From: Anaerolineaceae bacterium UBA4775 | GTDB lineage: Bacteria > Chloroflexota > Anaerolineae > Anaerolineales > Anaerolineaceae | NCBI GenBank assembly: GCA_002403205.1 | Contig: DHHJ01000017.1 | Span: forward strand, 82,337-146,336 | Direction: 5' to 3' | DNA length: 64,000 nucleotides | In this document: positions 58,354-64,000 of the stretch, in pieces | Layout of the letters: every line of letters begins with the position of its first letter | Numbering within the stretch: position 1 is the stretch's first letter | Notes under the pieces: generated by a model | What the model was told of the DNA's origin: nothing | The model's input: only the letters and a program-made list of their open reading frames with translations | Databases searched by the model: none | Program-made: the position numbers and the translations under genes

Positions 58354-60831
58354 ATGCCCAGAGACAACAACGAGTTTTTCCTTGGTAAAGCCTACGACCT
58401 TAACGAAGGCGCGATGCGGGAGGAACGGGTTTATTACGACCCGGACGACCTGACCACGCATGCTGTGATCACCGGTATGACCGGCTCGGGCAAGACTGGC
58501 CTGGGTGTGATCATCCTCGAGGAAGCTGCCTTGCAGGGCATCCCGGCCATCATTGTGGACCCCAAGGGTGACCTGACGAATTTATTATTGCATTTTCCTG
58601 ACCTGCTGCCAGAGGACTTTCAGCCCTGGGTGGATAAAGACGCGGCCCGACGAGACGGGGTCAGTGTGGAGGAGGCTGCTGAAAAGGCGGCCGGGTCGTG
58701 GAAAAAAGGCCTGGCATCCTTTGGCCTGGGCAAAGAAGATCTTGAAACATTGCGCGATTCGGCTGAATTCGCTGTGTACACACCCGGTTCGGATGCGGGC
58801 TTGCCCGTTAGCATTTTGGCATCGCTATCTGTGCCGGATATCCCCTGGGAGGGCAACCGCGAGATCCTGCGTGAGCGCATCTCCTCCACGGTCACTGCGC
58901 TTTTAGGCCTGATCGGCATGCGCAATATCGACCCTGTTCAATCGAAAGAGCATATCCTGCTTTCAAACATCTTTGAAGAAGCCTGGAAATCCGGGAGGGA
59001 CCTTGATCTGGCCACCCTGATCACCCATGTGCAGTCGCCGCCCTTTGATAAGCTGGGCGTCTTTTCGCTGGATCAGTTCTACCCGGAGAAAGACCGCTTT
59101 AGCCTGGCCATGCAATTGAACAACTTCCTGGCCGCGCCCAGTTTTCATACCTGGCTGGAAGGCCAGCCGCTGGACGTCAAGCAATTGCTGTGGTCTCAAG
59201 CCGGCAAACCGCGTCACAGCATCTTCTACCTCGCCCATCTGAATGACCAGGAGCGGATGTTCTTTGTGACCTTGCTCTATACCGCCATTGAGAGCTGGAT
59301 GCGCACGCAAAAGGGCTCCAGCGGCCTGCGCGCCCTGGTGTATTTTGACGAGATCGTGGGATACCTGCCGCCGACCATGAACCCGCCCAGCAAGAATATC
59401 ATCCTGCGCATGCTCAAGCAGGCGCGTGCCTTTGGCGTCGGCCTAATCCTGGCCACGCAAAACCCGATCGACCTGGATTACAAGGCGCTTTCGAACGCCG
59501 GTACATGGATGATCGGCCGTTTGCAGACAGAACAGGATAAAGCCCGCCTGCTGGATGGCCTGGAAGGTGCCGCTCCGGGTGTGGACCGCCGATCCTATGA
59601 CCGGATGATCTCACTGTTGGGCAAACGGGTCTTTTTGCTGCACAATGTGCACGATTCTGGGGCGCAGACTTTTAGTACCCGCTGGGCGATGAATTACCTG
59701 CCAGGGCCGATGACCCGGGCGCAGATCCCGGCCGTCAATGCCCTGGCCCAAGCCATGGAACGCCGCTCTGAGCCGGTCGTCTCCGTGCTGGGGGGCACTC
59801 AACCGGAAAAAACCGGGTCAGGATTGGGCCGCGATGTTGCGCCGGTGGTGCCAGGCTCCGTCCCCGCGTTTTATTACCCCGTGAACCGCGGCATCTCGGA
59901 TGCCTTGCAGGAGGTCGCAAGTCAATTGCCGGGAGAAGCCCCACGGCCCCAGTATCTATACAAACCTGAACTGGTCGGGCAGGCGCGGGTGGTCTACCTG
60001 GCGCGCAAGTACAACATCAGCGAAGAATTAACCTTCACCGTTCGCATCGATGAACTGCGCCGGCGCGGGTTGGTGCGCTGGGAAAACTACACCGCTGACC
60101 CGCTGGAACTGCGTGTGCTGGAGGATAACCCGCTGCCTGAAGCGAACTTTGACACCCTGGAGAACCTCAGTTTGGTCGATGGAAAAACTATTAAGGAGCT
60201 GGAGAGTGATTTTGCGGATTGGATCTATCGCACCCAAAGCATGAAATTGCGGTTGAACGAATCCCTGGATGTGGTGGCCGGGCCAAACGTCTCGGATGAA
60301 GACTTCAAGCGCATGTGTGAGCAGGCGGCAGAGAAGAAGAAGCAGGCCGACCTTGACGCGCTGAATAAGAAATTTGATCGCGATTTGGATACTTTAGAGA
60401 CCCGGTTAGAGCGGGAGGAAACCCGCCTGGCGGGCTACAAAGACCAGCTGGGGCACCGCCGGGTGGAGGAGCTCGGTAAAGGCGTGGAAAACGTATTGGG
60501 TTTATTCACTGGCAGCCGCCGCTCGATGAGCACCTCGCTGACCAAGCGCCGAATGACCAGCCAGGCCAAAGCCAATGTGGAGAAGAGCGAGCTGGAGATT
60601 AAGAACATCCAGAAAGATATTGAGGAGTTTAAAGCTGAACGCGCAGATGCACTGGCCAAAGTGGATCAGAAGTGGGCTGATGTGCATGACCAGGTGGTAG
60701 AGGAGCCGGTTTCACCCTTTAAAAAGGATATTTATATTGAAAAGTTCGGGCTCTTGTGGCTGCCTTATTATGCCTTTGAAAAAGAGGGCGGCTGGGTGAC
60801 TGTTCCGGCCTTCCGCTGGGGGGCACGCTAG
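58354..60831 (+). CDS. HerA/FtsK-type ATPase with coiled-coil C-terminus
   Basis: An 825-residue ATP-binding protein of the HerA-like (DUF87) group. Start: ATG 58354 after CAGGAGG. The P-loop is HAVITGMTGSGKTGLGVIIL (about residue 42), with IPAIIVDPKGDLTNLLLHFP after it. Walker B is ALVYFDEIVGYLPPTMNPPS (about 333) and a sensor-like ILATQNPIDLDYKALSNAGT follows. After residue 480 it has a winged-helix-like part and a long coiled coil (about 650-770, DLDALNKKFDRDLDTLETRL). It may pump or remodel DNA or proteins. The NurA partner typical of archaeal HerA is absent here. Confidence 0.85.
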   Translation: MPRDNNEFFLGKAYDLNEGAMREERVYYDPDDLTTHAVITGMTGSGKTGLGVIILEEAALQGIPAIIVDPKGDLTNLLLHFPDLLPEDFQPWVDKDAARRDGVSVEEAAEKAAGSWKKGLASFGLGKEDLETLRDSAEFAVYTPGSDAGLPVSILASLSVPDIPWEGNREILRERISSTVTALLGLIGMRNIDPVQSKEHILLSNIFEEAWKSGRDLDLATLITHVQSPPFDKLGVFSLDQFYPEKDRFSLAMQLNNFLAAPSFHTWLEGQPLDVKQLLWSQAGKPRHSIFYLAHLNDQERMFFVTLLYTAIESWMRTQKGSSGLRALVYFDEIVGYLPPTMNPPSKNIILRMLKQARAFGVGLILATQNPIDLDYKALSNAGTWMIGRLQTEQDKARLLDGLEGAAPGVDRRSYDRMISLLGKRVFLLHNVHDSGAQTFSTRWAMNYLPGPMTRAQIPAVNALAQAMERRSEPVVSVLGGTQPEKTGSGLGRDVAPVVPGSVPAFYYPVNRGISDALQEVASQLPGEAPRPQYLYKPELVGQARVVYLARKYNISEELTFTVRIDELRRRGLVRWENYTADPLELRVLEDNPLPEANFDTLENLSLVDGKTIKELESDFADWIYRTQSMKLRLNESLDVVAGPNVSDEDFKRMCEQAAEKKKQADLDALNKKFDRDLDTLETRLEREETRLAGYKDQLGHRRVEELGKGVENVLGLFTGSRRSMSTSLTKRRMTSQAKANVEKSELEIKNIQKDIEEFKAERADALAKVDQKWADVHDQVVEEPVSPFKKDIYIEKFGLLWLPYYAFEKEGGWVTVPAFRWGAR

Positions 60832-60887
60832 CGGCCTGTTGGGGGGGATCTGGCAGCGAAAAAGTGCATCATTTCTGATGAGAAGCG

Positions 60888-60927
60888 CCGCAGGGGTGGG
60901 GTTGACCGCCTACCCCTGCGGTTTGTT
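60888..60927 (+). terminator. terminator after the HerA-like gene
   Basis: CCGCAGGGGT (60888-60897) pairs perfectly with ACCCCTGCGG (60912-60921), followed by TTTGTT. Confidence 0.8.
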
Positions 60928-61037
60928 CAATCAACAGATAAAACTCCCTTAAACAATCAACATGATCTGATATACCTTTAACAATCGCTGTGTATAATTA
61001 AAAGATGATAGAAATTAATTAATAAAAGGAGTTAATA

Positions 61038-61466
61038 ATGATCAAAAGGACAGCAGTGGCCGTTTGGCGGGGCGACCTCAAGGGTGGCAGTGGTTCCCTT
61101 GAATTGGGCAGCGGCGCGTTCAGCGGAAAGTATTCCTTCACCTCGCGCTTTGAAGATGGGGTAGGGACCAACCCGGAAGAGCTGATCGGCGCGGCCCACG
61201 CCGGTTGTTTTTCCATGGCCCTCAGCGGGGAGTTATCCAAAGCGGGCTATACCGTTGAAGAGATCAACACCGAAGCAATCGTCTCGATGGAAAAGGGCGA
61301 AGCAGGTTTTTCGATCACGGGCATTAAGCTGATCACCAAAGCCCGTGTGAAGGACATCGAAATGGAAACGTTCGCCAAGTTTGCCTCAGGTGCAAAGGAA
61401 AACTGCCCGGTCTCCAGGGCGCTGACTGGGGTGAAGGTTTATTTAGAGGCGCATTTGCTGAAATAA
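61038..61466 (+). CDS. osmC: OsmC-type peroxiredoxin
   Basis: A 142-residue OsmC/Ohr-fold thiol peroxidase that reduces organic hydroperoxides. The two catalytic Cys lie in EELIGAAHAGCFSMALSGEL (about residue 57) and SGAKENCPVSRALTGVKVYL (about 122). The family opening RTAVAVWRGDLKGGSGSLEL and FTSRFEDGVGTNPEELIGAA indicates the OsmC rather than the Ohr branch. A ribosome binding site AAAGGAG precedes the ATG. Terminators lie before and after, so it is a single-gene unit. Confidence 0.94.
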   Translation: MIKRTAVAVWRGDLKGGSGSLELGSGAFSGKYSFTSRFEDGVGTNPEELIGAAHAGCFSMALSGELSKAGYTVEEINTEAIVSMEKGEAGFSITGIKLITKARVKDIEMETFAKFASGAKENCPVSRALTGVKVYLEAHLLK

Positions 61467-61490
61467 CCCAGAAAAGATAGACTACCAACA

Positions 61491-61519
61491 TAGGGATGCA
61501 GTTGTTTGCATCCCTTTTT
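61491..61519 (+). terminator. osmC terminator
   Basis: AGGGATGCA pairs with TGCATCCCT around a six-base loop, followed by a run of T. Confidence 0.9.
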
Positions 61520-61550
61520 GTTAAAGAACGCAAGGTGTCATTTAGGTCAC

Positions 61551-62046
61551 GTGGGGTGACCAGTCGTCCATGAGACAACAGATGGTAACATGCTGCCTGA
61601 GACTGCTTCACTTCGTTCGCAGTGACAAAAGTGGGACGCTGTTGCCCATGTGATAACAAAATGTAATATGCTGCCGGAGACTGCTTCACTTCGTTCGCAG
61701 TGACAAAAGTGGGACGCTGTTGCCCAGGTGACAACTGAATGTAACATGACGCCGGAGACTGCTTCACTTCGTTCGCGGTGACAAAAGTGGGACGCTGTTG
61801 CCCATGTGATAACAAAATGTAACCTGCTGCCTGAGACTGCTTCACATCGTTCGCAGTGAGAAAATGGGGACGGAGTCACCCATGAGACAACAGATGGTAA
61901 CATGCTGCCGGAGACTGCTTCACATCGTTCGCAGTGAGAAAATGGGGACGGAGTCGTCCACGTGACAACAGATGGTAACATGGTGCCTGAGACTGCTTCA
62001 CATCGTTCGCAGTGACAAAATGGGATGCGGACACCCACGTGACATA
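61551..62046. repeat. tandem array of 78-bp repeats
   Basis: GACTGCTTCA recurs at 61601, 61679, 61757, 61835, 61913 and 61991, exactly 78 bases apart, with partial units at both ends. Each unit contains GACTGCTTCAC(T/A)TCGTTCGC followed by AGTGACAAAA or AGTGAGAAAA, then a variable middle such as GTGGGACGCTGTTGCCCATG. Read on the other strand the core resembles the widespread dispersed repeat GCGAACGAAGTGAAGCAGTC. Since 78 is a multiple of three, two minus-strand frames stay open and give 26-residue periodic sequences, which is likely fortuitous. Units differ in a few bases, so the array is not a recent perfect duplication. Confidence 0.93.
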
Positions 62047-62087
62047 CCTCTGCATGATAAAATTAACCCCATCGGAGGTGCCAGAAC

Positions 62088-62531
62088 ATGCACATTGAAT
62101 TGATGACCCAGGTGAGTGACGAGATCGTGGCGGCTTTTGCGCGCTTGATTCCCCAGCTTACAGACTTTAGCCCTCCGCCAGGCCGTGAGGCCCTGGCTGA
62201 AATGGCAGGCTCTGGTTCGACCTATGTGTTTTTAGCGCGCCTGCCTGACCAGCACGGGGAGATCGCCGGCAGTGCCACCCTGGCCACCTTCCGCTCGCCG
62301 ACTGGCCTGCATGGCTGGATCGAAGATGTGATCGTCGATGGCCGCGCCCGCCGCCAGGGGGTTGGGAAAGCCCTGACAGAGGCCTGTTTGGAAAAGGCAC
62401 GCGCGTTGGGCTTGCGCGAAGTCAACTTAACCTCGCGCGCAACCCGCTGCGCGGCCAACCAGCTCTACCAGGCGATGGGCTTTATCCAGCGGGAGACGAA
62501 CCTCTACCGGTACGCGTTCCACACAGATTGA
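62088..62531 (+). CDS. GNAT-family N-acetyltransferase
   Basis: A 147-residue acetyltransferase. Motif A is IEDVIVDGRARRQGVGKALT (about residue 85) with the R-R-x-G-x-G loop that binds acetyl-CoA. Motif B is RATRCAANQLYQAMGFIQRE (about 120). The size and the ending NLYRYAF are like plant-glucosamine-acetyltransferase-type and PhnO-like small enzymes. A ribosome binding site GGAGGTG lies upstream. Substrate unknown. Confidence 0.88.
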   Translation: MHIELMTQVSDEIVAAFARLIPQLTDFSPPPGREALAEMAGSGSTYVFLARLPDQHGEIAGSATLATFRSPTGLHGWIEDVIVDGRARRQGVGKALTEACLEKARALGLREVNLTSRATRCAANQLYQAMGFIQRETNLYRYAFHTD

Positions 62532-62541
62532 CCCCCTTCGT

Positions 62542-63024
62542 TCAGGGTGCCGTTGTCGGGACGGGCAGGGTGTGCGTGGGGACGCCCTCCGGGGTGTCCG
62601 TTGCAGTGGGTTGGGGGGGCGGCAGCTCAGTTTCGGGTTCCGGGAATAAGGTTGAACTCTGCAGGGCCGATGCCAGCAGCGCCAGGGCGCGGGCCTCTGC
62701 ATCTTGGCCTTCAGCCAGCGCGCGCTGAGCTTGCGAACCCAGGGCGAAAACTGGGTCGGGGTCTGTCAGCAGTGCCAGCCGCAGGGAGGCGCGCTGAAGA
62801 TCACCGGTGACAGCGTACACCTGGGCAATGGTGCTGCGGTAAAAATCCTTTTGCACATCTCCCAGGCTGTCTGGGGCTGTGTTTTCATAGACCACAGGAT
62901 TGATCACCCAGGCATAGACCAGCCCGAGGATAAGCCCCAGGATCACCCCGGTCACCAGGTACAGCGGGCTGCGCTTCTGAGGCGGTGCGTAATCGGTGCG
63001 GATTTCCTGGGTATCATTCAACAT
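62542..63024 (-). CDS. small membrane protein, paralogue of the next gene
   Basis: A 160-residue protein from ATG 63024 (MLNDTQEIRTDY); an ATG 18 bases earlier is possible. One membrane helix (LVTGVILGLILGLVYAWVIN, about residues 23-42) is followed by PVVYENTAPDSLGDVQKDFY and a helical repeat-like part (STIAQVYAVTGDLQRASLRL) that looks like a TPR-type helix pair. The tail is Pro/Thr-rich. It shares the order helix, INPVxYxxTxPDSL, TPR-like region with the upstream gene, so the two are a tandem duplicate. Function unknown; the helical part is probably outside the cell. Confidence 0.75.
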   Translation of the reverse strand: MLNDTQEIRTDYAPPQKRSPLYLVTGVILGLILGLVYAWVINPVVYENTAPDSLGDVQKDFYRSTIAQVYAVTGDLQRASLRLALLTDPDPVFALGSQAQRALAEGQDAEARALALLASALQSSTLFPEPETELPPPQPTATDTPEGVPTHTLPVPTTAP

Positions 63025-63042
63025 CGTGGCAGGTTCCCTCAA

Positions 63043-63399
63043 TCAGTTGATGCCGCCCAGGGCCAGGTGAATATCCGCAGCCAGGTTGCGCATGCGCGCC
63101 AGGTCGGCCAGGGCATACCCATGAGTTTCACCATAATCGATAGCCCGGTTTACCGTTTCCACAGGGGGCGCATCTCCCAAGAAGTCCAAGCGGGCTAAAG
63201 CCAGGGCCAGGTCACCCTCTGCCTGGTAGAGTTCCGCAATCATCAGGACCAGGTCGGCCTGGTAATCCACCCGCAGGGAGTCGGGGCTGGTGCTGCTGTA
63301 CCGCACCGGGTTGATCCCCCAGCCGTAGCCGAGCCCGGCAGCAAACCCCGCCAGGATCGCCAGGCCGAAAAACACAAATCGCCAGGTCCGTCGCGTCAC
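63043..63399 (-). CDS. small membrane protein, paralogue of the preceding gene
   Basis: A 118-residue protein from GTG 63399, with GAGGATTAAA upstream, one base after the hutU stop. A frame-open ATG at 63480 lies inside hutU and is rejected. The membrane helix RFVFFGLAILAGFAAGLGYG leads to WGINPVRYSSTSPDSLRVDY and LVLMIAELYQAEGDLALALA, the same motif order as its neighbour. It was probably transcribed with hutU. Function unknown. Confidence 0.72.
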   Translation of the reverse strand: MTRRTWRFVFFGLAILAGFAAGLGYGWGINPVRYSSTSPDSLRVDYQADLVLMIAELYQAEGDLALALARLDFLGDAPPVETVNRAIDYGETHGYALADLARMRNLAADIHLALGGIN

Positions 63400-63400
63400 T

Positions 63401-64000
63401 TTAATCCTCTTTGAGCATGGGGATGTGCACCCCATGGCGTTTGGCAGCCTGGATGGCCAGTTCGTAGCCTGCGTCCGCATGCCGGGCGACGCCCATGCCG
63501 GGGTCGGCCGTCAGAACGCGTTCCAGCCGTCGGGCTGCCGCTTCTGTGCCGTCCGCCACGATCACCTGCCCGGCGTGCTGGCTGAAGCCGATCCCAACAC
63601 CGCCGCCGTGATGGAACGAGACCCAGGTGGCACCGTTGACGGCGTTGATGAGCGCATTGAGGATTGGCCAGTCGCTGACCGCGTCGGTGCCGTCCAGCAT
63701 GCTCTCGGTTTCTCGGTTAGGTGAGGCCACCGATCCTGAATCGAGGTGGTCTCGGCCGATCACAATCGGCGCAGAGACGATCCCTTCCGCTACCAGGTTG
63801 TTGAAGACCAACCCGGCCTGGGCACGTTCGCCGTAGCCCAGCCAGCAGATGCGGGAGGGCAGTCCCTGGAAGGGGACCTTTTCCCTGGCCATGTCCAGCC
63901 AGCGGTGGAGGTGTTCATCTTCAGGGAAGAGTTCTTTGATCGCCTGGTCGGTGGCGTAGATGTCCTCGGGGTCGCCGGAAAGCGCCACCCAGCGGAAGGG
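63401..64000 (-). CDS. hutU: urocanate hydratase, C-terminal part
   Basis: The last 199 residues or so of urocanase (HutU), cut by the window edge. It hydrates urocanate to imidazolone propionate in histidine breakdown. Recognisable parts are DLSG-region-like ALSGDPEDIYATDQAIKELF, GLPSRICWLGYGERAQAGLV, IGRDHLDSGSVASPNRETES, and NGATWVSFHHGGGVGIGFSQ near the C-terminus, together with GMGVARHADAGYELAIQAAK. It ends one base before the downstream GTG. The N-terminal NAD-binding and catalytic parts lie beyond 64000. Confidence 0.95.
   Translation of the reverse strand, partial: PFRWVALSGDPEDIYATDQAIKELFPEDEHLHRWLDMAREKVPFQGLPSRICWLGYGERAQAGLVFNNLVAEGIVSAPIVIGRDHLDSGSVASPNRETESMLDGTDAVSDWPILNALINAVNGATWVSFHHGGGVGIGFSQHAGQVIVADGTEAAARRLERVLTADPGMGVARHADAGYELAIQAAKRHGVHIPMLKED

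Noticed and set aside
61333..62038. Two minus-strand frames with 26-residue periodicity
   Set aside because: Both stay open only because the repeat period is 78 bases; one runs antisense into osmC. No ribosome binding site was seen.
61551..62046. CRISPR array
   Set aside because: The units are in direct tandem with similar, not unique, spacers, no short palindromic repeat of CRISPR size and no cas genes nearby.

Overview
The window looks like a chromosomal segment of a free-living, probably anaerobic bacterium of the Chloroflexota (Anaerolineae-like). This is an inference from gene content: secreted LysM/M23 endopeptidases, a MacAB-type exporter, a short-type glycogen phosphorylase, a bacterial translin-like protein, many small lipoproteins, and polytopic membrane proteins of the kind common in that group. 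The DNA is moderately GC-rich by eye. Strong TTGACA/TATAAT-type promoters and factor-independent terminators can be read directly. No phage, CRISPR array, origin or rRNA was seen; one tRNA is present.

Layout. 1-6100 (minus strand): a sugar-modifying TylF-type methyltransferase, a GT4 glycosyltransferase, then a tightly overlapping trio hom-folK-large membrane protein. 6200-10700 (plus): HAD phosphatase, rplS, class-I amidotransferase-like hydrolase, and a PadR regulator with an Lnt-like acyltransferase behind a promoter covered by a perfect 26-bp palindrome. 10700-13750 (minus): a secreted M23-type protein and a wrecked SpoIIE-type phosphatase gene. 14000-22500 (plus): housekeeping genes greA, lysS, an ECF sigma/anti-sigma pair, an S1-domain protein, pyrG, a lipoprotein and eno. 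22600-30100: a decay-rich stretch with an internally deleted transposase, udgB, a broken ABC-F gene, a MacAB-like export operon and a broken ArsM-like methyltransferase whose conserved Cys codon is TGA. 30200-37400: LysM/M23 protein, translin-DUF3467-ssb operon, lipoprotein esterase, tRNA-Pro, GT2, rnhB and a two-gene glutamine-dependent NAD synthetase. 37500-40200: small accessory enzymes.

40200-47570 is the most coherent accessory unit: a SorC-type regulator with its own promoter and inverted repeat, a three-subunit 2-oxo acid dehydrogenase (E1alpha, E1beta, E2), a GutM-like protein and a complete galactitol-type PTS (IIA, IIB, IIC), closed by a strong terminator. It appears to couple phosphotransferase uptake of an unidentified polyol or sugar to oxidative decarboxylation of a 2-oxo acid or cleavage of acetoin. 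No EI, HPr, E3 or polyol dehydrogenase lies in the window.

47600-64000: small unknown genes, cupin, MgtC-like protein, a Cas4-like/exonuclease fusion (DUF2779) in an operon with a HAD enzyme and a DinB-like stub, glpX, a nicotinamidase-like hydrolase, glycogen phosphorylase, a HerA-like ATPase, OsmC, a 78-bp tandem repeat block, a GNAT enzyme, two paralogous small membrane proteins and the C-terminal part of urocanase at the right edge.

All identifications come from reading protein motifs by eye; no database search was run.
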